DNA of 64,000 nucleotides, from the NCBI GenBank assembly GCA_033782935.1, contig JAWQEG010000167.1, positions 1,861,501 through 1,925,500 of the forward strand, given 5' to 3'. How positions within the stretch are numbered: position 1 is the stretch's first letter; each line of letters starts with the position of its first letter. A program made the position numbers and the translations under genes. Source of the stretch: Petrolisthes cinctipes (Eukaryota > Arthropoda > Malacostraca > Decapoda > Porcellanidae). A model generated the notes under the pieces. The model was given only the letters and a program-made list of their open reading frames with translations. It ran no database searches and was not told where the DNA came from. Shown here piece after piece: positions 32,701-48,240 of this stretch.

Positions 32701-34649
32701 ACCCAAAATATCGATTTTGAGCATGTTTTGGGCCTGTATTTTTAAAACACTCTAACACGAAGTAGACACGTACAGATCACTTCTGGGACCCAAATAAATC
32801 AAATTTTCGGTTGTTCTGAGCCTAAACTTGAGATATGAACAGGTACAGAAGATGCATGCACATATCGACTTCGGGCACCTAAAATATCGATTTTGAGCAT
32901 GTTTTGGGCCTGTATTTTGAAAATACTCAAACACGGTGTAGACATGTACAGATCGCTTCTGGGACACAAAAATATCAATTTTTTGGGTGTTTTGAGCCTG
33001 AATTTGAGATATAAACGGGTACAGAAGATGCATACACATATCGACTTTGGCACCCAAAATATCGAGTTTTAGTATGTTTTGGGCGTATAATTTGAAAATA
33101 TTCTAGCACTGAGTAGGCATGTACAGATCGCTTCTGGGACCCAAAAATATCGAATTTTCGGGTGTTTTGAGCCAGAAATTGGGATATAACCGGGTACAGA
33201 GGATGCATGCACATATCGACTTTTTGCACCTAAAATATCGATTTTGAGCATGTTTTGGGTCTGTATCTTGAAAAAATTCTAGCAAGGAGTAGGCATGTAC
33301 AGATCGCTTCTGGGACCCAAAATTATCGAATTTTCGGGTGTTTTGAACCTGAATTTGGGATATAGACGGATACAGAAGATGCATGCACATATCGACTTTG
33401 GGCACCTAAAATATCGATTTTGAGCATGTTTTGGGCCTGTATTTTTAAAATACTCTAACACGGAGTAGGCATGTACAGATCGCTTGGGGGACCCAAAAAT
33501 ATCGAATTTTCGGGTGTTTTGAGCCTGAATTTGAGATATAAACGGATACAGAAGATGCATGCACATTTCGACTTTTTGCACCTAAAATATCGATTTTGAG
33601 CATGTTTTGGGTCTGTATCTTGAAAACATTCTAGCACTGAGTAGGCATGTGCAGATCGCTTACGGGACCCAAAAATATCGAATTTTCGGTGTTTTGAGCC
33701 AGAAATTGGGATATAACCGGGTATAGAGGATGCATGCACATATTGACTTTGGGCAGCTAAAATATCGATTTACAGCATGTTTTAGGCCTATATTTTAAAA
33801 ATACTCTAACACGGAGTATGCATGTACAGATGGCTTTTGGGACCCAAAAATATCGAATATTCGGGTGTTTTGAGTCTGAATTTGAGATATAAACGGGTAC
33901 AGAAGATGCATGCACATATCGACTTTGGGCACCCAAAATATCGATTTTGAGCATGTTTTGAGCCTGTATTTTTAAAATACTCTAACACTGAGTAGACACG
34001 TACAGATCGCTTCTGGAACCCAAATAAATCGAATTTTCGGGTGTTCTGAGCCTGAATTTGAGATATGAACGGGTACTGAAGATGCATGCACATATCGACT
34101 TTGGGCACCAAAAATATCGATTTTGAGCATGTTTTGGGCCTGCATTTTGATAATACTCTAACACGGTGTAGACATGTACAGATCGCTTCTGGGACACAAA
34201 AATATCGATTTTTTGGGTGTTTTGAGCCTGAATTTGAGATATAAACGGGTACAGAAGATGCATGCACATATCGACTTTGGCACCCAAAATATCGATTTTT
34301 AGTATTTTTTGGGCGTATAATTTGAAAATATTCTAGCACTGAGTAGGCATGTACAGATCGCTTCTGGAACCCAAAAATATCGAATTTTCGGGGGTTTTGA
34401 GCCAGAATTTGGGATATAACCGGGTACAGAGGATGCATGTACATATCGACTGTTTGCACCTAAAATATCGATTTTAAGCATGTTTTGGGTCTGTATCTTG
34501 AAAACATTCTAGCAAAGAGTAGAAATGTACAGGTCGCTTCTGGGACCCAAAAATATCGAATTTTCTAGTGTTTTGAACCTGAATTTGGGATATAGACGGG
34601 TACAGAAGATGCATACACATATTGACTTTGGGCACCTAAAATATCGTTT

Positions 34650-37600
34650 TTCAGCATGTTTTGGGCCTGAATTTTGAAAATACATTAACACGGAGTAGGC
34701 ATGTACAGATCGCTTCTGGGACCCAAAAATATCGACTTTTCGGGTGTTTTGAGCCTGAATTTGAGATATAAACGGGTACAGAAGATGCATTCACATATCG
34801 ACTTTGGGCACCTAAAATATCGATTTTGAGCATGTTTTGGGCCTGTATTTTAAAAAAATACTCTAACACGGAGTATGCATGTACAGATCGCTTCTGGGAC
34901 ACAAATATATCGATTTTTTGGGTGTTTTGAGCCTGAATTTGAGATATAAACGGGTACAGAAGATGCATGCACATTTCGACTTTTTGCACCTAAAATATCG
35001 ATTTTGAGTATGGTTTGGGTCTGTATCTTGAAAACATTCTAGCAAGAAGTAGGCATGTACAGATTGCTTCTGGGACCCAAATATATCGAATTTTTGAGTG
35101 TTTTGAATCTGAATTTGGGATATAGACGTGTACAGAAGATGCATACACATATTGACTTTGGGCAGCTAAAATATCGATTTTCAGCATGTTTTAGGCCTGT
35201 ATTTTGAAAATACTCTAACACGGAGTATGGCTGTACACATTGCTTTTGGGACCCAAAAATATCGAATATTCGGGTGTTTTGAGTCTGAATTTGAGATATA
35301 AACGGGTATAGAAGATGCATGCACATATCAACTTTGGCCACCCAAAATATCGATTTTGAGCATGTTTTGGGCCTGTATTTTTAAAATACTCTAACACTGA
35401 GTAGACACGTACAGATCGCTTCTGGAACCCAAATAAATCGAATTTTAGGGTGTTCTGAGCTTGAATTTGAGATATGAACGGATACAGAAGATGCATGCAC
35501 ATATCGACTTTGGGCAACTAAAATATCGATTTTGAGCATGTTTTGGGCCTGTATTTTGAAAATACTATAACACGGTGTAGACATGTACAGATCGCTTCTG
35601 GGACACAAAAATATCGATTTTTTGGGTGTTTTGAGCCTGAATTTGAGATATAAACGGGTACAGAAGATGCATGCACATTTCGACTTTGGCACCCAAAATA
35701 TCGATTTTTAGTATGTTTTGGGCGTATAATTTGAAAATATTCTAGCACTGAGTAGGCATGTACAGATCGCTTCTGGAACCCAAAAATATCGAATTTTCGG
35801 GGGTTTTGAGCCAGAATTTGGGATATAACCGGGTACAGAGGATGCATGTACATATCGACTTTTTGCACCTAAAATATCGATTTAAAGCATGTTTTGGGTC
35901 TGTATCTTGAAAACATTCTAGCAAAGAGTAGAAATGTACAGGTCGCTTCTGGGACCCAAAAATATCGAATTTTCTGGTGTTTTGAGCCTGAATTTAAGAT
36001 ATAACCGGGTACAGAGAATGCATACACATATTGACTTTGTGCACTTAAAATATCATTTTTCAGCATGTTATGGGCCTGCAATTTAAAAACACTCTAACAC
36101 GGAGTATGCATGTACAGATCGCTTCTGGGACACAAAAATATCGAATTTTCGGAGTTTTGAGCCTGAATTTGAGATATAAACGATTACAGAAGATGCATGT
36201 ACATATCGACTTTTTGCACATAAAATATCGATTTTGAGCATGTTTTGGGTCTGTATCTTGAAAACTTTCTAGCAAGAAGTAGGCATGTACAGATTGCTTC
36301 TGGGGCCCAAAAATATCGAATTTTCGAGTGTTTTGAACCTGAATTTGGGATATAGACGGGTACAGAAGATGCATACACATATTGACTTTGGGCAGCTAAA
36401 ATATCGATTTTCAGCATGTTTTAGGCCTGTATTTTGAAAATACTCTAACACGGAGTATGCATGTACTCATTGCTTTTGGGACCCAAAAATATCGAATATT
36501 CGGGTGTTTTGAGTCTGAATTTGAGATATAAACGGGTACAGAAGATGCATGCACATATCAACTTTGGCCACCCAAAATATCGATTTTGAGCATGTTTTGG
36601 ACCTGTATTTTTAAAATACTCTAACACTGAGTAGACACGTACAGATCGCTTCTGGAACCCAAATAAATCGAATTTTAGGGTGTTCTGTGCTTGAATTTGA
36701 GATATGAACGGATACAGAAGATGCATGCACATATCGACTTTGGGCACCTAAAATATCGATTTTGAGCATGTTTTGGGCCTGTATTTTGAAAATACTATAA
36801 CACGGTGTAGACATGTACAGATCGCTTCTGGGACACAAAAATATCGATTTTTTGGGTGTTTTGAGCCTGAATTTGAGATATAAACGGGTACAGAAGATGC
36901 ATGCACATTTCGACTTTGGCACCCAAAATATCGATTTTTAGTATGTTTTGGGCGTATAATTTGAAAATATTCTAGCACTGAGTAGGCATGTACAGATCGC
37001 TTCTCGGACCCAAATATATCGAATTTTCTGGTGTTTTGAATCCGAATTAGGGATATTCACGGGTACAGAAGATACATACACATATTGACTTTGGGCACAT
37101 AAAATATCGATTTTCAGCATGTTTTGGGCCTGTATTTTAAAAACACTCTAACACGGAGTAGGCATGTACAGATCGCTTCTGGGACCCAAAAATATTGAAT
37201 TTTCGGGTGTTTTGAGCCTGAATTTGAGATATAAACGGGTACAGAATATGCATTCACATATCGACTTTGGGCACCTAAAATATCGATTTTGAGCATGTTT
37301 TGGGCCTGTATTTTAAAAAAATACTCTAACACGGAGTATGCATTTACAGATCGCTTCTGGGACACAAAAATATCGATTTTTTGGGTGTTTTGAGCCTGAA
37401 TTTGAGATATAAACGGGTACAGAAGATGCATGCACATTTCGACTTTTTGCACCTAAAATATCGATTTTGAGTATGTTTTGGGTCTGTATCTTGAAAACAT
37501 TCTAGCAAGAAGTAGGCATGTACAGATTGCTTCTGGGACCCAAATATATCGAATTTTTGAGTGTTTTGAATCTGAATTTGGGATATAGACGTGTATAGAA

Positions 37601-38360
37601 GATGCATACACATATTGACTTCGGGCAGCTAAAATATCGATTTTCAGCATGTTTTAGGCCTGTATTTTGAAAATACTCTAACACGGAGTATGCATGTACA
37701 CATTGCTTTTGGGACCCAAAAATATCGAATATTCGGGTGTTTTGACTCTGAATTTGAGATATAAACGGGTACAGAAGATGCATGCACATATCAACTTTGG
37801 CCACCCAAAATATCGATTTTGAGCATGTTTTGGACCTGTATTTTTAAAATACTCTAACACTGAGTAGACACGTACAGATCGCTTCTGGAACCCAAATAAA
37901 TCGAATTTTAGGGTGTTCTGAGCTTGAATTTGAGATATGAACGGATACAGAAGATGCATGCACATATCGACTTTGGGCACCTAAAATATCGATTTTGAGC
38001 ATGTTTTGGGCCTGTATTTTGAAAATACTATAACACGGTGTAGACATGTACAGATCGCTTCTGGGACACAAAAATATCGATTTTTTGGGTGTTTTGAGCC
38101 TGAATTTGAGATATAAACGGGTACAGAAGATGCATGCACATTTCGACTTTGGCACCCAAAATATCGATTTTTAGTATGTTTTGGGCGTATAATTTGAAAA
38201 TATTCTAGCACTGAGTAGGCATGTACAGATCGCTTCTGGCACCCATATATATCGAATTTTCTGGTGTTTTGAACCCGAATTAGGGATATTCACGGGTACA
38301 GAAGATACATACACATATTGACTTTGGGCACATAAAATATCGATTTTCAGCATGTTTTGG
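34650..38360. repeat. 7-/14-monomer higher-order repeat (1,230-1,233 and 2,463 bp)
   Basis: Blocks at about 35,215, 36,445 and 37,678 carry the same series (atatcaactttggccaccc, gaacccaaataaatcgaattttaggg, gcacatttcgactttggc), spaced 1230 and 1233 bp, that is seven monomers. Around them, 34,651 recurs at 37,114 and 34,990 at 37,453, both offset 2463 bp (14 monomers). Copies differ by scattered substitutions, so this block looks older than the 14-mer at 56,340. Confidence 0.7.
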
Positions 38361-41189
38361 GCCTGTATTTTAAAAACACTCTAACACGGAGTATGCACGT
38401 ACAGATCGCTTCTGGGACCCAAAAATATTGAATTTTCGGGTGTTTTGAGCCTGAATTTGAGATATAAACGGGTACAGAAGATGCATGCACATATCGACTT
38501 TAGGCACCCAAAATATCGATTTTGAGCATGTTTTGGGCCTGAATTTTTAAAATACTCTAACACTGAGTAGACACGTACAGATCGCTTCTGGGACCCAAAT
38601 AAATCGAATTTTCGGGTGTTCTGAGCCTGAATTTGAGATATAAACGGGTACAGAAGATGCATGCACATTTCGACTTTTTGCACCTAAAATATCGATTTTG
38701 AGTATGTTTTGGGTCTGTATCTTGAAAACATTCTAGCAAGAAGTAGGCATGTACAGATTGCTTCTGGGACCCAAAAATATCGAATTTTTTAATGTCTTGA
38801 ATCTGAATTTGGGATATAGACGGGTACAGAAGATGCATACACATATTGACTTTGAGCAGCTAAAATATCGATTTTCAGCATGTTTTAGGCATGTATTTTG
38901 AAAATACTCTAAAACAGAGTATGCATGTACACATTGCTTTTGGGACCCAAAAATATCGAATATTCGGGTGTTTTGAGTCTGAATTTGAGATATAAACGGG
39001 TACAGAAGATGCATGCACATATCGACTTTGGGCACCCAAAATATCGATTTTGAGCATGTTTTGGGCTTGTATTTTTAAAATACTCTAACACTGAGTAGAC
39101 ACGTACAGATCGCTTCTGAAACCCAAATAAATCGAATTTTAGGGTGTTCTGAGCCTGAATTTGAGATATGAACGGATACAGAAGTTGCATGCACATATCG
39201 ACTTTGGGCACCTAAAATATCGATTTTGAGCATGTTTTGGGCCTGTATTTTGAAAATACTATAGCACGGTGTAGACATGTACAGATCGTTTCTGGGACAC
39301 AAAAATATCGATTTTTTGGGTGTTTTGAGCCTGAATTTGAGATATAAACGGGTACAGAAGATGCATGCACATATCGACTTTGGCACCCAAAATATCGATT
39401 TTTAGTATTTTTTGGGCGTATAATTTGAAAATATTCTAGCACTGAGTGCCAGGCATGTACAGATCGCTTCTGGGACCCAAAAATATCGAATTTTCGAGTG
39501 TTTTGAATCTGAATTTGGGATATAGACGGGTACAGAAGATGCATACACATATTGACTTTGGGCAGCTAAAATATCGATTTTCAGCATGTTATAGGCCTGT
39601 ATTTTGAAAATACTCTAAAACAGAGTATGCATGTACACATTGCTTTTGGGACCCAAAAATATCGAATATTCGGGTGTTTTGAGTCTGAATTTGAGATATA
39701 AACGGGTACAGAAGATGCATGCACATATCGACTTTGGGCACCCAAAATATCGATTTTGAGCATGTTTTGGGCCGATATTTTGAAAATACTCTAGCACGGT
39801 GTAGACATGTACAGATCGCTTCTGGGAAACAAAAATATCGATTTTTTGGGTGTTTTGAGCCTGAATTTGAGATATAAACGGGTACAGAAGATGCATGCAC
39901 ATATCGACTTTGGCACCCAAAATATCGATTTTTAGAATGTTTTAGGCGTATAATTTGAAAATATTCTAACACTGAGTAGGCATGTACAGATCGCTTCTGG
40001 GACCCAAATATACCGAATTTTCTGGTGTTTTGAACCAGAATTAGGGACATACACGGGTACAGAAGATGCATACACATATTGACTTTGGGCACATAAAATA
40101 TCGATTTTCAACATGTTTTGGGCCTGTATTTTAAAAACACTCTAACACGGAGTATGCACGTACAGATCGCTTCTGGGACCCAAAAGCATTGAATTTTCGG
40201 GTGTTTTGAGCCTAAATTTGAGATATAAACGGGTACAGAAGATGCATGCACATATCGACTTTGGGCACCCAAAATATAGATTTTGAGCATGTTTTGGGCC
40301 TGAATTTTTAAAATACTCTAACATTGAATAGACACGTACAGATCGCTTCTGGGACCCAAATAAATCGAATTTTCGGGAGTTCTGAGACTGAATTTGAGAT
40401 ATGAACGGGTACAGAAGATGCATGCACATGTCGACTTTGGGCACCTAAAACATCGATTTTGAGCATGTTTTGGGCCTGTATTTTAAAAATACTATAACAC
40501 GGTGTAGACATGTACAGATCGCTTCTGGGACACAAAAATATCGATTTTTTGGGTGTTTTGAGCCTAAATTTGAGATATAAACGGGTACAGAAGATGCATG
40601 CACATATCGACTTTGGCACCAAAAATATCGATTTTTAGTATGTTTTGGGCGTATAATTTGAAAATATTCTAGCACTGAGTAGGCATGTACAGATCGCTTC
40701 TGGGACCCAAATATATCGAATTTTCTGTTGTTTTGAACCAGAATTAGGGATATACACGGGTACAGAAGATGCATACACATATTGACTTTGGGCAGCTAAA
40801 ATATCGATTTTCAGCATGTTTTAGGCCTGTATTTTGAAAATACTCTAACACGGAGTATGCATGTACACATTGCTTTTGGGACCCAAAAATATCGAATATT
40901 CGGGTGTTTTGAGTCTGAATTTGAGATATAAACGGGTACAGAAGATGCATGCACATATCGACTTTGGGCACATAAAATATCGATTTTCAGCATGTTTTGG
41001 GCCTGAATTTTTAAAATACTCTAACACTGAGTAGACACGTACAGATCGCTTCTGGGACCCAAATAAATCGAATTTTCGGTTGTTCTGAGCCTGAATTTGA
41101 GATATGAACAGGTACAGAAGATGAATGCACATATCGACTTCGGGCACCTAAAATATCGATTTTGAGCATGTTTTGGGCCTGTATTTTGA

Positions 41190-44100
41190 AAATACTCAAA
41201 CACGGTGTAGACATGTACAGATCGCTTCTGGGACACAAAAATATCGATTTTTTAGCTGTTTTGAGCATGAATTTGAGATATAAACGGGTACAGAAGATGC
41301 ATGCACATATCGACTTTGGCACCCAAAATATCGATTTTTTGTATGTTTCGGGCGTATAATTTGAAAATATTCTAGTACTGAGTAGGCATGTACAGATCGC
41401 TTCTGGGACCCAAAAATATCGAATTTTCGGGTGTTTTGAGCCAGAAATTGGGATATAACCGGGTACAGAGGATGCATGCACATATCGACTTTTTGCACCT
41501 AAAATATCGATTTTGAGCATGTTTTGGGTCTGTATCTTGAAAAAATTCTAGCAAGGAGTAGGCATGTACAGATCGCTTCTGGGACCCAAAATTATCGATT
41601 TTTCGGGTGTTTTGAGCCTGAATTTGAGATATAAACGGGTACAGACGATGCATGCACATATCGACTTTGGGCACCTAAAATATCGATTTTGAGTATGTTT
41701 TGGGCCTGTATTTTGAAAATACTCTAACACGGAGTATGCATGTACAGATCGCTTCGGGGACCCAAAAATATTGATTTTTTGGGTGTTTTGAGCCTGAATT
41801 TGAAATATAAACGGGTACAGAAGATGCATGCACATATCGACTTTTCACACCTAAGATATCGATTTATAGCATGTTTTAAGCATGTATTTTAAAAACATTC
41901 TAGCACTGAGTAGGCATGTGCAGATCGCTTAAGGGACCCAAAAATATCGAATTTTTGGGTGTTTTGAGCCTGAATTTGAGATATAAACGGGTACAGAAGA
42001 TGCATGCACATTTCGACTTTTTGCACCTAAAATATCGATTTTGAGTATGTTTTGGGTCTGTATCTTGAAAATATTCTAGCAAGAAGTAGGCATGTACAGA
42101 TTGCTTCTGGGACCCAAAAATATCGAATTTTTGAGTGTTTTGAATCTGAATTTGGGATATAGACCGGTACAGAAGATGCATACACATATTGACTTTGGGC
42201 AGCTAAAATATCGATTTTCAGCATGTTTTAGGCCTGTATTTTGAAAAAACTCTAACACGGAGTATGCATGTATACATTGCTTTTGGGACCCAAAAATATC
42301 GAATATTCGGGTGTTTTGAGTCTGAATTTGAGATATAAACGGGTACAGAAGATGCATGCACATATCGACTTTGGGCACCCAAAATATCGATTTTGAGCAT
42401 GTTTTGAGCCTGTATTTTTAAAATACTCTAACACGGAGTAGACACGTACAGATCGCTTCTGGGACCAAAATAAATCGAATTTTCGGTTGTTCTGGGCCTG
42501 AATTTGAGATATGAACAGGTACAGATGATGCATGCACATATCGACTTCGGGCACCTAAAATATCGATTTTGAGCATATTTTGGGCCTGTATTTTGAAAAT
42601 ACTCAAACACGGTGTAGACATGTACAGATCGCTTCTGGGACACAAAAATATCGATTTTTTGGGTGTTTTGAGCATGAATTTGAGATATAAACGGGTACAG
42701 AAGATGCATGCACATATCGACTTTTTGCACTTATAATATCGATTTTGAGCAGGTTTTGGGTCTGTATCTTAAAAACATTCTAGCAAGTAGGCATGTACAG
42801 ATCGCTTCTGGGACCCAAAAATATCGAATTTTCTGGTGTTTTGAACCAGAATTAGGGATATACACGGGTACAGAAGATGCATACACATATTGACTTAGGG
42901 CACATAAAATATCGATTTTCAGCATGTTTTGGGCCTGTATTTTAAAAACACTCTAACACGGAGTATGCACGTACAGATCGCTTCTGGGACCCAAAAACAT
43001 TGAATTTTCGGGTGTTTTGAGCCTGAATTTGAGATATAAACGGGTACAGAAGATGCATGCACATATCGACTTTGGGCACCCAAAATATCGATTTTGAACA
43101 TGTTTTGGGCCTGAATTTTTAAAATACTCAAACACTGAGTAGACACGTACAGATCGCTTCTGGGACCCAAATAAATCGAATTTTCGGTTGTTCTGAGCCT
43201 GAATTTGAGATATGAACAGGTACAGAAGATGCATGCACATATCGACTTCGGGCACCTAAAATATCGATTTTGAGCATGTTTTGGGCCTGTATTTTGAAAA
43301 TACTCAAACACGGTGTAGACATGTACAGATCGCTTCTGGGACACAAAAATATCGATTTTTTGGGTGTTTTGAGCCTGAATTTGAGATATAAACGGATACA
43401 GAAGATGCATTCACATATCGACTTTGGGCACCCAAAATATCGATTTTTAGTATGTTTTGGGCGTATAATTTGAAAATATTCTAGCACTGAGTAGGCATGT
43501 ACAGATCGCTTCTGGGACCCAAAAATATCGAATTTTCGGGTGTTCTGAGCCAGAAATTCGGATGTAACCGGGTACAGAGGATGCATGCACATATCGACTT
43601 TTTGCACCTAAAATATCGATTTTGAGCATGTTTTGGGTCCGTATCTTGAAAATATTCTAGCAAGAAGTAGGCATGTACAGATTGCTTCTGGGACCCAAAA
43701 ATATCGAATTTTCGAGTGATTTGAACCTGAATTTGGGATATAGACGGGTACAGAAGATGCATACACATATTGACTTTGGGAATCTAAAATATCGATTTTC
43801 AGCATGTTTTAGGCCTGTATTTTGAAAATACTCTAACACGGAGTATGCATGTACACATTGCTTTTAGGACCCAAAAATATCGAATATTCGGGTGTTTTGA
43901 GTCTTAATTTGAGATATAAACGGGTACAGAAGATGCATGCACATATCGACTTTGGGCACCTAAAATATCGATTTTGAGCATGTTTTGGGCCTGTATTTTG
44001 AAAATACTCTAACACTGTGTAGGCATGTACAGATCACTTCTGGGACACAAAAATATCGATTGTTTGGGTGTTTTGAGCCTGAATTTGAGATATAAACGGG

Positions 44101-47100
44101 TTCAGAAGATGCATGCACATATCGACTTTGGACACCTAAAATATCGATTTATAGTATGTTTTGGGTCTGTATCTTGAAAAGAATCTAGCAAGGAGTAGGC
44201 ATGTACAGATCGCTTCTGGGACCCAAAATAATCGAATTTTCGGGTGTTTTGAACCTGAATTTGGGATATAGACGGATACAGAAGATGCATGCACATATCG
44301 ACTTTGGCACCAAAAATATCGATTTTTAGTATGTTTTGGGCGTATAATTTGAAAATATTCTAGCACTGAGTAGGCATGTACAGATCGCTTCTGGGACCCA
44401 AAAATATCTAATTTTCGGGGGTTTTGACCCAGAATTTGGGATATAACCGGTTACAGAGGATGCATGCACATATCGACTTTTTGCACCTAAAATATCGATT
44501 TTGAGCATGTTTTGGGTCTGTATCTTGAAAACATTCTAGAAAGGAGTAGGCATGTACAGATCGCTTCTGGGACCCAAAAATACCGAATTTTCTGGAGTTT
44601 TGAACCTGAATTTGGGATATAGACGGGTACAGAAGATGCATACACATATTGACTTTGGGCAGCTAAAATATCGATTTCCAGCATGTTTTGGGCCTGTATT
44701 TTGAAAATACTCTAACACGGAATATGCATGTACAGATCGCTTCTGGGACCCAAAAATATTGATTTTATGGGTGTTTTGAGCCTGAATTTGAGATATAAAC
44801 GGGTACAGAAGATGCATGCACATATCGACTTTTCACACCTAAAATATCGATTTATAGCATGTTTTAAGCATGTATTTTAAAAACATTCTAGCACTGAGTA
44901 GGCATGTGCAGATCGCTAAAGGGACCCAAAAATATCGAATTTTCGGAGTTTTTAGCCCGAATTTGAGATATAAACGGGTACAGAAGATGCATGCACATAT
45001 CGACTTTTTGCACCTAAAATATCGATTTTGAGCATGTTTTGGGTCTGTATCTAAAAAACATTCTAGCAAGGAGTAGGCATGTACAGATCGCTTCTGGGAC
45101 CCAAAAATATCGAATTTTCTGGTGTTTTGAACCAGAATTAGGGATATACACAGGTACAGAAGATGCATACACATATTGACTTTGGGCACATAAAATATCG
45201 ATTTTCAGCATGTTTTGGGCCTGTATTTTAAAAACACTCCAACACGGAGTATGCACGTACAGATCGCTTCTGGGACCCAAAAACATTGAATTTTCGGGTG
45301 TTTTAAGCCTGAATTTGAGATATAAACGGGTACAGAAAATGCATGCACATATCGACACTGGGCACCCAAAATATCGATTTTGAACATGTTTTGGGCCTGA
45401 ATTTTTAAAATACTCTAACACTGAGTAGACACGTACAGATCGCTTCTGGGACCCAAATAAATCGAATTTTCGGTTGTTCTGAGCCTGAATTTGAGATATG
45501 AACAGGTACAGAAGATGCATGCACATATCGACTTCGGGCACCTAAAATATCGATTTTGAGCATGTTTTGGGCCTGTAATTTGAAAATACTCAAACACGGT
45601 GTAGACATGTACAGATCGCTTCTGGGACACAAAAATATCGATTTTTTGGCTGTTTTGAGCATGAATTTGAGATATAAACGGGTACAGAAGATGCATGCAC
45701 ATATCGACTTTGGCACCCAAAATATCGATTTTTAGTATGTTTCGGGCGTATAATTTGAAAATATTCTAGTACTGAGTAGGCATGTACAGATCGCTTCTGG
45801 GACCCAAAAATATCGAATTTTCGGGTGTTTTGAGCCAGAAATTGGGATATAACCGGGTACAGAGGATGCATGCACATATCGACTTTTTGCACCTAAAATA
45901 TCGATTTTGAGCATGTTTTGGGTCTGTATCTTGAAAAAATTCTAGCAAGGATTAGGCATGTACAGATCGTTTCTGGGACCCAAAATTATCGAATTTTCGG
46001 GTGTTTTGAGCCTGAATTTGAGATATAAACGGGTACAGAAGATGCATGCACATATCGACTTTGGGCACCTAAAATATCGATTTTGAGTATGTTTTGGGCC
46101 TGTATTTTGAAAATACTCTAACACGGAGTATGCATGTACAGATCGCTTCTGGGACCCAAAAATATTGATTTTTTGGGTCTTTTGAGGCTGAATTTGAAAT
46201 ATAAACGGGTACAGAAGATGCATGCACATATCGACTTTTCACACCTAAAATATCGATTTATAGCATGTTTTAAGCATGTATTTTAAAAACATTCTAGCAC
46301 TGAGTAGGCATGTGCAGATCGCTTAAGGGACCCAAAAATAACGAATTTTTGGGTGTTTTGAGCCTGAATTTGAGATATAAACGGGTACAGAAAATGCATG
46401 CACATTTCGACTTTTTGCACCTAAAATATCGATTTTGAGTATGTTTTGGGTCTGTATCTTGAAAAAATTCTAGCAAGAAGTAGGCATGTACAGATTGCTT
46501 CTGGGACCCAAAAATATCGAATTTTTGAGTGTTATGAATCTGAATTTGGGATATAGACCGGTACAGAAGATGCATACACATATTGACTTTGGGCAGCTAA
46601 AATATCGATTTTCAGCATGTTTTAGGCCTGTATTTTGAAAATACTCTAACACGGAGTATGCATGTATACATTGCTTTTGGGACCCAAAAATATCGAATAT
46701 TCGGGTGTTTTGAGTCTGAATTTGAGATATAAACGGGTACAGAAGATGCATGCACATATCGACTTTGGGCACCCAAAATATCGATTTTGAGCATGTTTTG
46801 AGCCTGTATTTTTAAAATACTCTAACACGGAGTAGACACGTACAGATCGCTTCTGGGACCAAAATAAATCGAATTTTCGGTTGTTCTGAGCCTGAATTTG
46901 TGATATGAACAGGTACAGATGATGCATGCACATATCGACTTCGGGCACCTAAAATATCGATTTTGAGCATGTTTTGGGCCTGTATTTTGAAAATACTCAA
47001 ACACGGTGTAGATATGTATAGATCGCTTCTGGGACACAAAAATATCGATTTTTTGGGTGTTTTGAGAATGAATTTGAGATATAAACGGGTACAGAAGATG

Positions 47101-48240
47101 CATGCACATATCGACTTTTTGCACTTATAATATCGATTTTGAGCAGGTTTTGGGTCTGTATCTTAAAAACATTCTAGCAAGTAGGCATGTACAGATCGCT
47201 TCTGGGACCCAAAAATATCGAATTTTCTGGTGTTTTGAACCAGAATTAGGGATATACACGGGTACAGAAGATGCATACACATATTGACTTAGGGCACATA
47301 AAATATCGATTTTCAGCATGTTTTGGGCCTGTATTTTAAAAACACTCTAACACGGAGTATGCACGTACAGATCGCTTCTGGGACCCAAAAACATTGAATT
47401 TTCGGGTGATTTGAGCCTGAATTTGAGATATAAACGGGTACAGAAGATGCATGCACATATCGACTTTGGGCACCCAAAATATCGATTTTGAACATGTTTT
47501 GGGCCTGAATTTTTAAAATACTCTAACACTGAGTAGACACGTACAGATCGCTTCTGGGACCCAAATAAATCGAATTTTCGGTTGTTCTGAGCCTGAATTT
47601 GAGATATGAACAGGTACAGAAGATGCATGCACATATCGACTTCGGGCACCTAAAATATCGATTTTGAGCATGTTTTGGGCCTGTATTTTGAAAATACTCA
47701 AACACGGTGTAGACGTGTACAGATAGCTTCTGGGACACAAAAATATCGATTTTTTGGGTGTTTTGAGCCTGAATTTGAGATATAAACGGATACAGAAGAT
47801 GCATTCACATATCGACTTTGGGCACCCAAAATATCGATTTTTAGTATGTTTTGGGCGTATAATTTGAAAATATTCTAGCACTGAGTAGGCATGTACAGAT
47901 CGCTTCTGGGACCCAAAAATATCGAATTTTCGGGTGTTCTGAGCCAGAAATTCGGATGTAACCGGGTACAGAGGATGCATGCACATATCGACTTTTTGCA
48001 CCTAAAATATCGATTTTGAGCATGTTTTGGGTCTGTATCTTGAAAATATTCTAGCAAGAAGTAGGCATGTACAGATTGCTTCTGGGACCCAAAAATATCG
48101 AATTTTCGAGTGATTTGAACCTGAATTTGGGATATAGACGGGTACAGAAGATGCATACACATATTGACTTTGGGCAGCTAAAATATCGATTTACAGCATG
48201 TTTTGGGCCTGTATTTTGAAAATACTCTAACACGGAATAT
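41190..48240. repeat. 25-monomer (4,394-bp) higher-order duplication
   Basis: Variants at 41,196, 41,548, 41,900, 42,076, 42,418, 42,731, 42,953 and 43,447 recur in the same order exactly 4394 bp later (45,590 to 47,841), including a monomer with a 3-bp deletion (tagcaagtaggcatg at 42,781 and 47,175). Differences are single substitutions. Confidence 0.75.
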